From Sphingomonadales bacterium (GTDB lineage Bacteria > Bacteroidota > Bacteroidia > UBA7662), in the NCBI GenBank assembly GCA_016872215.1, contig VHAX01000002.1, forward strand, positions 1 to 64,000: a stretch of DNA of 64,000 bases, read 5' to 3'. How positions within the stretch are numbered: position 1 is the stretch's first letter; each line of letters begins with the position of its first letter. Both the position numbers and the translations under genes were made by a program. Below the pieces are notes generated by a model. It searched no databases. It had not been told where the DNA came from and saw nothing but the letters and a program-made list of their open reading frames with translations. Below are positions 36,104-44,715 of this stretch, in pieces.

Positions 36104-37890
36104 CGATTCCCCTCCCTAAACCGCACATCGAGTAGATATTTACTAGTTAGGTCCATCAGAATCAGATCTACGTCACCCCGCACTTTTATCGTGGTTGAGG
36201 CATCGTTTCGGGGACTACAAACCATTCCTCCCAGATGCAGGGGCATCTGAAAATCTGGTGATACCCGCCGATAGCGTAACTTGAGGGTTTGCATTCCATC
36301 GGTATCCACCTCTATCCGCCGGCAGGTCAACACAGGCAGGCGGCTTTTTAACAAGTACTGACGAAAAAAACCGGCATATTCGTCACCCGCCCACCGGCAC
36401 CAGTATTCGGTGAGTTGACGAGTATCGAGATTTTTGTAGGTGAAATGCTGGTAAAATTCCCGTAAAATTTCATCAAACCTCGATTTCTCCGGCATCGAGT
36501 GCCGCAAACTATGCCACATCCACGCTGCTTTGTAGTAGATGTCGGTGTCCAGTTTCCGTTTGTTCGTGCCCGCCGAGGCCGCAACCGGCTGTCGGTTTCG
36601 GATCCGTTCACGCAAACCCACCATATAATCGGTATATAGCGAGCTGTCGGGATGCCGCCATTCCAGAAGGCGCGATTCACTCCAGGTCGCCAGCCCCTCA
36701 TGAATCCATAAATCGTGGGGGCGACAAGCACTGACAGCATTTCCCCACCACTCATGGGCACTTTCGTGAACCAGGATGAAGTCGAAACCGTATTTATTAC
36801 GCTTCAAACGGTTGCCATAGGCCACGCACGATTGATGCTCCATGCCCCAATATGGGGTTTCCACCACCTTATACCCATCCCTCCAAAAAGCATACGGCCC
36901 AAACACCTCTTCAAAACCCTTCATCATCGTCTGGGCTTCCGAAAAATACTCCCTGGCCTGCTCTACCCCTCTCGCAAGCATATGAAATTTTAGCTGACGG
37001 ATCTCCCCCTTCATATCCTGATAGGACAGCCCAAACTGCCCATAGTCTGCTATGTTAAACGTAATGTTGTATAGGTTGATGGGGTAACTGACCAAAGCCC
37101 GGTAGTACACACGCTGGTCAGGTAGCATTTCAGGAGGAAAATTAATGCCGTTGGTCACCAATGCCGGACTACCTTCAGGCAGGCCGAAGGTCAATCGAAC
37201 AGAATCGGGCTCATCGGACAACCGATCGAAGCAGGGCCACCAGGATGAGGCTCCCGATGTTTGACAGGTCATACCCAACCAGGGACGGCCATGATCATCT
37301 GAAGACACTACCACACCATCCTCCCATGGCGGTTTGGAGGCAGGAACCAGATAAGAATGAAAAAAGGCAGTTAGAGTCATCCGACCATGGCTAATCTCCT
37401 TGGGAACGGCGCGTTCATCAACACAAATCCTCGAACCCCGGCGCTTGAAGGCAACCGGAACCTGTCCAATGAAAATGCTGTCGACTATCACCTGAGATCC
37501 CGCATCAAATTCTAGAGGGGGCCAGCGTCTATTCTTCTGCCCGACAGCCGATTCACCTCGGGCTTCAATATGCATATCTACACGCCCTTTGATGGGCAAA
37601 ACAGCTTGCGAACGCCCGGGGAGGTGGACCAGCGACAGAGTATCCATTGTGATGTGGAGGTCATAGTAACGTACACGATAGGGCTGAACTAGTTCCCTTC
37701 CCCTGCATTTCCGGGTGTAGATTTCAGCGGATTCCAACTTCTTTTGAAAATGATCTGGAAGTGGCCCTGATATTTCATTCGTATACTGACAAATCGGACG
37801 GGTGGAGACCGAACGAACGGGGGACTGAAAAGCGACTAAAATTGCGTAAAACACAACATAAAAAGGATATTTCCCATTGAATTGCCTCAT
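36100..37890 (-). CDS. M1-family zinc aminopeptidase, exported
   Basis: The 596-residue protein starts with a probable signal (YPFYVVFYAILVAFQSPV). The gluzincin zinc site is VHESAHEWWGN (HExxH) followed by the downstream glutamate in IHEGLATWSESRLLEW. The substrate loop reads YWGMEHQSCVAYG, a GMEH variant of the canonical GxMEN motif, common in the Bacteroidota subgroup. An N-terminal beta domain (LHITMDTLSLVHLPG) binds the peptide N terminus. It probably trims peptides in the periplasm. The C-terminal ERAP-like helical domain of larger M1 enzymes is absent. Confidence 0.92.
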   Translation of the reverse strand: MRQFNGKYPFYVVFYAILVAFQSPVRSVSTRPICQYTNEISGPLPDHFQKKLESAEIYTRKCRGRELVQPYRVRYYDLHITMDTLSLVHLPGRSQAVLPIKGRVDMHIEARGESAVGQKNRRWPPLEFDAGSQVIVDSIFIGQVPVAFKRRGSRICVDERAVPKEISHGRMTLTAFFHSYLVPASKPPWEDGVVVSSDDHGRPWLGMTCQTSGASSWWPCFDRLSDEPDSVRLTFGLPEGSPALVTNGINFPPEMLPDQRVYYRALVSYPINLYNITFNIADYGQFGLSYQDMKGEIRQLKFHMLARGVEQAREYFSEAQTMMKGFEEVFGPYAFWRDGYKVVETPYWGMEHQSCVAYGNRLKRNKYGFDFILVHESAHEWWGNAVSACRPHDLWIHEGLATWSESRLLEWRHPDSSLYTDYMVGLRERIRNRQPVAASAGTNKRKLDTDIYYKAAWMWHSLRHSMPEKSRFDEILREFYQHFTYKNLDTRQLTEYWCRWAGDEYAGFFRQYLLKSRLPVLTCRRIEVDTDGMQTLKLRYRRVSPDFQMPLHLGGMVCSPRNDASTTIKVRGDVDLILMDLTSKYLLDVRFREGNR

Positions 37891-37909
37891 AGAACTTACT
37901 CTTTATCGT

Positions 37910-37921
37910 GGTAAATTTACC
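37910..37921. promoter_or_regulatory. Perfect 12-bp palindrome GGTAAATTTACC between divergent genes
   Basis: GGTAAATTTACC is its own reverse complement and lies between the starts of the M1 peptidase (37890) and the gene at 37924, ending 2 nt before the latter ATG. TAAATTTA inside it is one base from TAnnTTTG on both strands. It could be an operator or overlapping promoter boxes; neither is proven. Confidence 0.35.
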
Positions 37922-37923
37922 AT

Positions 37924-38748
37924 ATGAAAAGTACCTTTAAAACATGCTCTTTTGGTAGACTGCAGAGCCTAATCCTCTGCATTGCGTTGATTTCCCGGAT
38001 TGACAACGCCGAAGCAGACCCAAATAAAACGCCTGTTAGAACAGAGTGGAGCGACGCAGCCCATCCCTATGTATTGCATTTCGATCCAATCGGATATAAG
38101 TGGATCGAATCAGTCGACCAGCATGGTGCGCCGTACAGAGCCGGTTTCAGACCAACCCAATCTTTGCGCTTGAATCGCAACAAACCCCCCGAGAACTCAA
38201 GGGACATGAAACCGGCTTGGCGCATAGATGCTTGTCACGGGTGGATGGACGCTCCTTATGCCCTCAGCAAATGGAAAGCACTATGGCAAACTGCAACGCT
38301 GGGCGAAGCCTATCTGGTGGGCTGCTACCCAGCCGCACTGGGCATTCGGGTGGAACGCGTTAGAGAGAAGTTGTCGTGGGGACTACAACTGGGATACCGA
38401 GAACATTTTACTCATCATTATCGGGTAGCCACACTTCTCGACGAACGGCACTATTCGCATCTATCGGCATTGGCTTTGGTTGAATATTCATACCTGAACG
38501 GACTTAGGTGGTCGCTTGGCGGCCAAATCGGACTCGGAGTTGGCAGGCATAACACCCTTATTCGCGCAGGGCCGGAAGCCGGAAACCGCATGCATAGAAC
38601 CCTTATGAGCTGGCAAATTACACCCATTATTCTACGGATCAATCATCGGCAACTTGGCGGATTTGCAGGCATGGGCTATGGTTCGGCTGGCATACTGCAA
38701 TCAGGAATATCATATTCCATCTATCCGAAGCGAACTTTTTCGCCTTGA
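37924..38748 (+). CDS. Hypothetical exported protein, possible outer-membrane barrel
   Basis: I do not recognise this 274-residue protein. It has a signal-like N terminus (LQSLILCIALISRIDNAEA) and strand-rich sequence in its second half: LSWGLQLGYREHFTHHYR, LSALALVEYSYLNGLRWSLGGQIGLGVGR and GGFAGMGYGSAGILQSGISYSIY, with glycine/aromatic alternation as in small beta barrels. It is followed 27 nt later by the metallophosphoesterase on the same strand and preceded by a perfect palindrome. No homologous family could be named. Confidence 0.65.
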   Translation: MKSTFKTCSFGRLQSLILCIALISRIDNAEADPNKTPVRTEWSDAAHPYVLHFDPIGYKWIESVDQHGAPYRAGFRPTQSLRLNRNKPPENSRDMKPAWRIDACHGWMDAPYALSKWKALWQTATLGEAYLVGCYPAALGIRVERVREKLSWGLQLGYREHFTHHYRVATLLDERHYSHLSALALVEYSYLNGLRWSLGGQIGLGVGRHNTLIRAGPEAGNRMHRTLMSWQITPIILRINHRQLGGFAGMGYGSAGILQSGISYSIYPKRTFSP

Positions 38749-38775
38749 ATTAGTTTGAATAGCAAATCAATTCAT

Positions 38776-40086
38776 ATGCGCTGGATTTTCCTGTTGATTG
38801 TTTTGTTGTTTTGGCTCGGCATCGATCTATATTTTTATCAAGCCATCAAAACCGTCTTCAAGGGCAAGCAGAATAATTTAATCAGCAGGATTTACATTGG
38901 ACTATGCGTGCTGCTCTATGCTCTGATTGGTGTATCAATCACCCTGAACGGGGCCCCCGCCGCCCTAAACTACAGAAATCTAATTGTATCAGTACTGTTT
39001 ATCGGCTTCATCATTCGGCTCTTGGCCCTACCCTGGTTAATCTTAGATGATCTGAGGAGATTGCTTATTTGGATCAAAAAAGCGATTTCGCAGCAAATTT
39101 TCACCAGGAAAAGTTTCCGTTCGGATACCTCCACACGACCCAAAGCAACTTTTGCAGACGCGACCGAAACCGGGAAGGGCATCACCCGCTCCGAGTTTTT
39201 GAGCAAGGGGGCCATAATCACAGCCGGCATCCCTCTCGTGGGTCTGGTCTATGGCGCGGTTCGGGGCGCCTACGCCTACACTCTTCATCGTGTGACCTTG
39301 AGTTTCCCCAACCTGCCCCCGTCTTTCGATGGCTTCACCCTTGTTCAGCTCAGCGATATGCATTTGGGATCATTTGGGAGCCATAGGGACGTAGAACGCG
39401 GCCTAAAAATGGCGATGGACACAGCCCCCGATTGTGTGGTGTTCACCGGAGATCTCGTGAACAACCGAAGCGACGAAGCGCTCCCTTGGTTATCACTGCT
39501 CAAACAAATACGGGCGCCCCATGGTGTTTACAGCATCTTGGGCAACCATGATTACGGCGATTACCAGCAGTGGGACAGTCCTCAGGCGAAGCTCGATAAT
39601 ATGTCACTGATGCACAAAATACAAGCCGATGCCGGCTGGAATCTGATGCGCAACGAACATCGACTCCTAGAGAAAAACAATGAAAGAATTGTGCTCATCG
39701 GGGTCGACAATTGGGGATCGGGGCGGCGCTTTTCCCAATATGGTGATCTTGCGGAAGCTGTGAAAGGCATCTGCGACGATTCCTTTCAAATCTTATTGAG
39801 TCACGATCCCTCACATTTCGAGGAAGTAGTGCGCAAGAATTTCCCCCAAATCGACCTCACCCTCAGTGGACACACCCACGGAATGCAGGCAGGAATTGAA
39901 ATTCCAGGGGTTGTCAAATGGAGCCCCAGCTCATGGGTCTACCCCCACTGGGCAGGCTTGTACACCTTCGGACGGCAATATCTCTACGTTAATCGTGGAT
40001 TTGGATTTTTGGGCTATCCCGGTCGTCTCGGCATTTGGCCGGAGATCACCCACATCACCCTGAAAAAAATATATAAATTACCTTAA
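38776..40086 (+). CDS. Membrane metallophosphoesterase, YkuE-like
   Basis: The ATG at 38776 gives 436 residues (the ORF-track start is a TTG 21 nt earlier). Three or four membrane segments fill the first 110 residues (WIFLLIVLLFWLGIDLYFY and others), then a hydrophobic segment near FLSKGAIITAGIPLVGLVYG. The calcineurin-like domain has all metal blocks: LVQLSDMHLGSFG (DxH), VVFTGDLVNN (GD), SILGNHDYGD (GNHD), LSHDPSHF and LSGHTHGMQ. The layout fits YkuE-like phosphodiesterases acting on lipid or envelope substrates; the substrate is unknown. The stop overlaps bshB1. Confidence 0.9.
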   Translation: MRWIFLLIVLLFWLGIDLYFYQAIKTVFKGKQNNLISRIYIGLCVLLYALIGVSITLNGAPAALNYRNLIVSVLFIGFIIRLLALPWLILDDLRRLLIWIKKAISQQIFTRKSFRSDTSTRPKATFADATETGKGITRSEFLSKGAIITAGIPLVGLVYGAVRGAYAYTLHRVTLSFPNLPPSFDGFTLVQLSDMHLGSFGSHRDVERGLKMAMDTAPDCVVFTGDLVNNRSDEALPWLSLLKQIRAPHGVYSILGNHDYGDYQQWDSPQAKLDNMSLMHKIQADAGWNLMRNEHRLLEKNNERIVLIGVDNWGSGRRFSQYGDLAEAVKGICDDSFQILLSHDPSHFEEVVRKNFPQIDLTLSGHTHGMQAGIEIPGVVKWSPSSWVYPHWAGLYTFGRQYLYVNRGFGFLGYPGRLGIWPEITHITLKKIYKLP

Positions 40087-40820
40087 GTGAATCCTATTAA
40101 GTCCCTATTTTTAATAGGATTATCCGTCTCAAAACCTTCTCCATAAGTTACCCCGATGAGTCGACCCATCTCACGAGCGCGAGCCTCCAGGAATGGGAAA
40201 AAGTCGGCTCCGGATATAGGCGTTTTCGGCTCCCTGTTATCAGGGTCATGGAATTGAGAGGAATAACAACGCACAACATCCATTTTTCCCTCAAAAAATG
40301 GGGTAATATCAACCACCACATCAGGCTTACGGTAATGATCCTGTATATAATGCAGGAGTAATTCCGGCCTGAATGCCTCCTGTTTATGGCCATCATCCCC
40401 CCAGGTTTCAAACATGGGTAATCCAGACATGAAAATCGCACGAGCCACCAGGCGTGCCGCGCGACCGTGATCGGGGTGCCTGTCACCCCGGGCATTGGCC
40501 AAAACCACACGAGGCCGGGTGTAGCGGATTGCCCCTGCGATCGACTGCAGATTCGCCGCACTTTCTTCAAACAACCCATCGGCCATTCCCAACTGAGCAC
40601 GGTAGTCCAGCCCCATAAAATCTGCGGCCGCACGGGCTTCTAAATCGCGCAGATCGGCGTTGCCTCGACTGCCCATTTCACCACGGGTTAGGTCCACCAC
40701 ACCCACCCGGTAACCCATCGACTTGTGGAGAAGCAGGGTGCCTCCACATCCCAACTCTGCATCGTCGGGGTGGGCGGCTATGGCCAAAACATCCAAAGGG
40801 GTGAAATGAGCTTGATTCAT
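40083..40820 (-). CDS. bshB1: Bacillithiol biosynthesis deacetylase BshB1
   Basis: The 245-residue LmbE/PIG-L protein carries the zinc motif IAAHPDDAELGCGGTL, DLTRGEMGSRG, RGDRHPDHGRAARLV and YSSQFHDPD, a pattern specific to BshB1. It removes acetyl from GlcNAc-malate in bacillithiol synthesis, the low-molecular-weight thiol found in many Bacteroidota. bshA and bshC are not in the window. DUF4294 lies 3 nt upstream on the same strand. The last codons form part of a 10-bp perfect hairpin. Confidence 0.92.
   Translation of the reverse strand: MNQAHFTPLDVLAIAAHPDDAELGCGGTLLLHKSMGYRVGVVDLTRGEMGSRGNADLRDLEARAAADFMGLDYRAQLGMADGLFEESAANLQSIAGAIRYTRPRVVLANARGDRHPDHGRAARLVARAIFMSGLPMFETWGDDGHKQEAFRPELLLHYIQDHYRKPDVVVDITPFFEGKMDVVRCYSSQFHDPDNREPKTPISGADFFPFLEARAREMGRLIGVTYGEGFETDNPIKNRDLIGFT
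40090..40121. other. Perfect 10-bp inverted repeat at the end of bshB1
   Basis: AATCCTATTA (40090-40099) and TAATAGGATT (40112-40121) pair perfectly around a 12-nt loop. It lies just past the phosphoesterase stop and within the last codons of the convergent bshB1. There is no T-tract on either side, so a terminator role is only possible. Confidence 0.5.
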
Positions 40821-40823
40821 AAA

Positions 40824-41468
40824 CTAAGGGATGATTTTTGTAGCGGATGTGGAACGGCGCGCCTTCATAGACGGCTGGTAAGCCTCAGCTTCAATGTCTT
40901 TAATAATAATCTCGATGTCGCGGTCCTCCTCAGAATCGTAGGTCGATTTCAGGTTGCTACCAAACAAAGCGGCCAGGCTCTGCCACATAAACGCTTCAAA
41001 ACTACCCCGAAATTCCTTCACGATGGAATAGGTACTTCGGGCGGTCTCGCGGTCCACCAGCTTAATCAGGATTCTGCCTTGGGTGACCGTAAGTGCCATC
41101 AGTTCCTTCTTGTACTCCTTTTTCAGAGAATCTTCCAGCGCCTTGGTGTAGGCCCGATGCCTGGCCTCCGGAATCGTCTTTAGCCGTTCCTCCAGGGCGG
41201 CAAGCCTCCTTCCGGCTTCCTTCGCCAGCGGATACACCCGCCTTACGTTCTGATAAAGTTTGTTGAAACGCCTTTCATCGCGTGCGCTTTTGAAAAATCG
41301 CTTACTGCGGATTGTAATGGAAGGCAGGAAAACAACCGGTATGGTATCCCCGTTCTCATCGATGTAGGCCGGGAGTTCCCAAACCATCACGGCCCGGGGT
41401 TGGGCCTCACTCGTTGGTGGTGTCCATAAAATGACTGTAACGAAACAAAAAATCCAGAAGCGGTTCAA
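40824..41468 (-). CDS. DUF4294-family exported protein
   Basis: The 214-residue protein has a signal peptide (FWIFCFVTVILWTPPTSEAQP) and then DENGDTIPVVFLPSITIRSKRFFKSARDERRFNKLYQNVRRVYPLAKEAG, the conserved block of DUF4294, a Bacteroidota family of unknown function. The C-terminal part is charged (EEDRDIEIIIKDIEAEAYQ). It is 3 nt upstream of bshB1 and probably cotranscribed with it. A periplasmic location is inferred. Confidence 0.85.
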   Translation of the reverse strand: MNRFWIFCFVTVILWTPPTSEAQPRAVMVWELPAYIDENGDTIPVVFLPSITIRSKRFFKSARDERRFNKLYQNVRRVYPLAKEAGRRLAALEERLKTIPEARHRAYTKALEDSLKKEYKKELMALTVTQGRILIKLVDRETARSTYSIVKEFRGSFEAFMWQSLAALFGSNLKSTYDSEEDRDIEIIIKDIEAEAYQPSMKARRSTSATKIIP

Positions 41469-41528
41469 AGCCAGTCAATTGCTATTTTTACACATCCAAA
41501 CTGCAAAAATCGAATAAAAGTACGTCCG

Positions 41529-42887
41529 GTGCACGCAACCTCCGAGAATCACTCCCCACTGCACGTTTTATCCCCAATTGATGGGCGTTATTGGGCCAAC
41601 GCCTCCGCTTTATCCCCATTTTTCTCAGAATATGCCCTCATCCGACAAAGGGTTATGGTTGAGCTGCGCTATCTGAAGGCTCTCTCCGGCCTGTCGCTGG
41701 CCCAGTTTCCCGTTGCGGGCCCCACAGAATTGTCGCTGTTTGAAGCCATCGAAACCCACTTCGGGGAACAAGATGCCCTGCGTGTGAAGGAGCTGGAAAA
41801 ATTGCTGCAGCACGATGTGAAGGCGGTCGAATATTACATCCGGGAAAAACTCGAAGCGGCAAACCTAGGGCACTGGATTCCATGGATTCACTTTGGACTT
41901 ACCTCGCAGGATGTGAACAACACCGCCATACCCTGGCTGCTTCGATTGGCGCATGAATCCGTTTTGGCGCCCGAGTTGAACACACTCAACCGTGACCTAT
42001 CACAACGTGCTTCGGAATGGGATCACCTTCCCATGCTGGCACATACCCACGGACAGCCCGCCAGTCCCACCCGTCTGGGTAAGGAAATGCGCGTGTTTGA
42101 GGAGCGAATCGGCCATCAGTCGGTCCTCTGGTCGGCCATTCCCTTCGCGGGCAAATTTGGGGGGGCGACCGGGAATTTCAATGCACACCACATAGCCTAT
42201 CCGCTGGTTGACTGGCACTCGTTTGCCGATGACTTCCTGCGCTCTGAAATGGGACTGCACAGATACCGATACACCACCCAGATCGAACACTATGACAACT
42301 TATCGGCCTACTGCGACAATCTATGCAGAATCAATACCATATGGATTGATTTAGCGCGCGACGTATGGCAGTACATTTCTATGGGTTATTTCCGTCAACT
42401 CGTGGTGGCCGATGAAGTGGGTAGCTCGGCTATGCCCCATAAAATAAACCCCATACAGTTCGAAAACGCAGAGGGCAATTTGGGATGGGCAAACGCGCAG
42501 CTTCAGTTCCTATCATCAAAACTACCCATTTCCCGTCTGCAACGCGACCTCACAGATAGCACCGTTCTGCGCAATCTGGGCGTGCCACTGGCTCATACAT
42601 TAATCGCCTGGCAATCCCTTCGAAAGGGGCTTTCCCGAATCGATGCGCATCCCGAAATTATGCAAGCCGATCTGGAACGCAATTGGGGGGTGGTAGCCGA
42701 GGCCATACAGACCGTACTAAGGCGTGAAGGTCATCCGCAAGCTTTCGAATGGCTCAAAGATCTGACCCGAACCGGACAAGCTCCAGACCGGGCACTGATT
42801 CATTCATTTATCGAAGGATTACCCATTAGTCATGCGCTCAAAGAAGAAATGCTCGCTATCACCCCATGGAATTATTTAGGCATGTAG
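41529..42887 (+). CDS. purB: Adenylosuccinate lyase
   Basis: The GTG at 41529 gives 452 residues beginning HATSENHSPLHVLSPIDGRYW; no ATG lies near. Family motifs are HFGLTSQDVNNTAIPWLLR, LAHTHGQPASPTRLGKEM (catalytic His), and the signature GSSAMPHKINPIQFENAEGNL with the catalytic serine loop. The length matches the E. coli-type PurB. It acts twice in purine synthesis, cleaving SAICAR and adenylosuccinate. TATTTTTA at 41483-41490, one mismatch from the -7 box, lies 38 nt upstream. Confidence 0.96.
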   Translation: MHATSENHSPLHVLSPIDGRYWANASALSPFFSEYALIRQRVMVELRYLKALSGLSLAQFPVAGPTELSLFEAIETHFGEQDALRVKELEKLLQHDVKAVEYYIREKLEAANLGHWIPWIHFGLTSQDVNNTAIPWLLRLAHESVLAPELNTLNRDLSQRASEWDHLPMLAHTHGQPASPTRLGKEMRVFEERIGHQSVLWSAIPFAGKFGGATGNFNAHHIAYPLVDWHSFADDFLRSEMGLHRYRYTTQIEHYDNLSAYCDNLCRINTIWIDLARDVWQYISMGYFRQLVVADEVGSSAMPHKINPIQFENAEGNLGWANAQLQFLSSKLPISRLQRDLTDSTVLRNLGVPLAHTLIAWQSLRKGLSRIDAHPEIMQADLERNWGVVAEAIQTVLRREGHPQAFEWLKDLTRTGQAPDRALIHSFIEGLPISHALKEEMLAITPWNYLGM

Positions 42888-42903
42888 TTTAGTCTGTTTG
42901 AAT

Positions 42904-43098
42904 ATGCAGGAAGGAATTGACTACTACATAACGGCCGATGGGAAATATGTGTTTACCGAGGTTTACCTGAAAAGAAGGGGGCAATGCTGCCGTTTGCATT
43001 GTCGCCACTGCCCCTATGGGAGTCACCCCAATGTCCAACCCCACATTCCGGAAAACAGCGAAATCATAGGCATCACTAACGCGTACAATAAAAAGTGA
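42904..43098 (+). CDS. DUF5522 small cysteine-rich protein
   Basis: The ATG at 42904 gives 64 residues starting MQEGIDYYITADGKYVFTEVY. A cysteine/histidine cluster, CCRLHCRHCPYG, follows and is the hallmark of DUF5522, a small Bacteroidota/Proteobacteria family of unknown role that may bind a metal. It is 16 nt after purB. Its TGA overlaps the GTG start of the next gene (GTGA), so the two are translationally coupled. Confidence 0.85.
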   Translation: MQEGIDYYITADGKYVFTEVYLKRRGQCCRLHCRHCPYGSHPNVQPHIPENSEIIGITNAYNKK

Positions 43099-44132
43099 CA
43101 CGAGCCGGAATTCCTTATTACCACCCCTTTCAAGCGGAAGTGGCACCTAAAGACCGGTGCATATTGACGGGCTTGCCTGTTCCTGACGGACCGGATGGGC
43201 GACTACCCCTTTTGCCACCATTTTGGGTTGAGCGGTTCGGGCTTGCCGACTCACGACTTCAACTCAGTGGGGGTGACAGCCTGTACTATTCGGATATCCT
43301 GATCCCGGTGCATCCCAATCTGCAGGATCGAATGAAAAGCATCCAAAATGGGGTGCCCGATTTACTGACGGCAGGATGGGATGGCTTGAATTGGATTCGG
43401 GCCGAACAACTCTATCAGTGGATGTGCTGGCTGGGAATCGGCCTGCTCTACCATGAATACATCCTGCCGGTGGACCAAAGGTCCGATTCTATGGCCTTTC
43501 TGCAAGAACCGGCTATGGTGCACCGCTTCTCGCTCATCCACCTGAGTCTGTGTTCCGCGCTACGTACGATAACCTTCGAGAATTTTGACCCCGGTTCATT
43601 GTTCATTTTCCAAAGCCATACCTATCCCAGTCCACGTCTCAATTTTAACCTCAAGATTAGTCTTAACACCCTTTGCCTCAGCATTCGGGCCGGAGAGGTT
43701 TGCATGATGTCATGCTTGCAAGACAACGGCACCCAAATTGCTTTTTTCGAATCCTATTTCCAAAAGTTCGATGGATATACCCTGCATCCCATTCAACTCG
43801 ACGAACTTTTTGCCCGACTCAGCTACAAGGCCTATCTGATGAACCCCCGTTTTCACTACGGTCTGGCATGGCCCGAAGATGGGGAAGTGAATGGAATTAC
43901 TTACGTTAGACTGGAAATACCCGAAGAGGATCGAATGCAGGATGTCTTCCGCCCATGGAATGAACAGATATTTGCATCAATTTTGCTGGCTCAGTTATCG
44001 CCCTATGGAATCACTCAGGAAGATCTGCAGGGCCCGGATCATCAGGTTGTGACTTTTTTGGAGGTTTCAGACGGGCAAGTTCACGAGGTGGATGCGCAAT
44101 TCAACAAGATCAGCGATTTGCTGAAGATTTAA
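43095..44132 (+). CDS. Hypothetical protein coupled to DUF5522
   Basis: I do not recognise this 345-residue protein. The GTG start at 43095 overlaps the DUF5522 stop. It is predicted soluble, without signal peptide or membrane segment. Near the N terminus it has CILTGLPVPDG and LPLLPPFWVERFGL; later aromatic-rich helices (RAEQLYQWMCWLGIGLLYHEY) and a strand-rich region (LFIFQSHTYPSPRLNFNLKISL). The C terminus overlaps the convergent yfcE-like gene by 23 nt. The purB-DUF5522-unknown order suggests one transcript but gives no function. Confidence 0.8.
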   Translation: MTRAGIPYYHPFQAEVAPKDRCILTGLPVPDGPDGRLPLLPPFWVERFGLADSRLQLSGGDSLYYSDILIPVHPNLQDRMKSIQNGVPDLLTAGWDGLNWIRAEQLYQWMCWLGIGLLYHEYILPVDQRSDSMAFLQEPAMVHRFSLIHLSLCSALRTITFENFDPGSLFIFQSHTYPSPRLNFNLKISLNTLCLSIRAGEVCMMSCLQDNGTQIAFFESYFQKFDGYTLHPIQLDELFARLSYKAYLMNPRFHYGLAWPEDGEVNGITYVRLEIPEEDRMQDVFRPWNEQIFASILLAQLSPYGITQEDLQGPDHQVVTFLEVSDGQVHEVDAQFNKISDLLKI

Positions 44133-44622
44133 AACGTGAATCCAATTCGATCAACTCCAGATCTTGAATGGCACCACATATAATGCTAAATCGCATGAGG
44201 GTACGCATTGTGTGCCAACCCAGTCGGCCTGCCGCACCTGGGTTGAGATGCAGGACTCCCGCCATGGCTGATCGCTCCGCCAAGGCGATATGGGAGTGGC
44301 CGCAAACCACCAAATCGGCACGGTGCTGTTTGATTTCCTGAATCAGGGCCGCGTCATATCGGTTGGGGCGCGGGAGTATGTGACGCATTAATAGGCGTAA
44401 CCCCTCCCGCTCAATCACCAAGGTTTCTGAAACACGCTTGCGAACGGCCGCCGGGTCGATATTGCCGTAAACGCCCTGCAAAGGGGCCCATTCTTGAAGT
44501 CTATCGATGACACCCTCATTCCCAAAATCGCCGGCATGCCAAATTTCATCGCATCCCTTTAAGTAGTTGCCCAGCGATTCGTCGACATATCCATGCGTGT
44601 CACTGAGTAGGCCTATGCGCAT
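44110..44622 (-). CDS. YfcE/MJ0936-family phosphodiesterase
   Basis: The 170-residue calcineurin-like protein has GLLSDTHGYVD (DxH), IWHAGDFGNEG (GD), GVYGNID (GN-x-D), LVCGHSHIAL (GHSH) and LNPGAAGRLGW, the minimal YfcE layout. It hydrolyses phosphodiesters in vitro in known members; the natural substrate is unsettled. The gene appears alone on its transcript, 93 nt below the M43 protease stop. Confidence 0.9.
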   Translation of the reverse strand: MRIGLLSDTHGYVDESLGNYLKGCDEIWHAGDFGNEGVIDRLQEWAPLQGVYGNIDPAAVRKRVSETLVIEREGLRLLMRHILPRPNRYDAALIQEIKQHRADLVVCGHSHIALAERSAMAGVLHLNPGAAGRLGWHTMRTLMRFSIICGAIQDLELIELDSRFKSSANR

Positions 44623-44715
44623 AAATTGAGTATTTTCAGTTTGTCAAACCAATAAGATTATTGCACTTATCAGAGCGTGTCGAACCTAAATCGGTATAGT
44701 TTGGGACATTTATGC

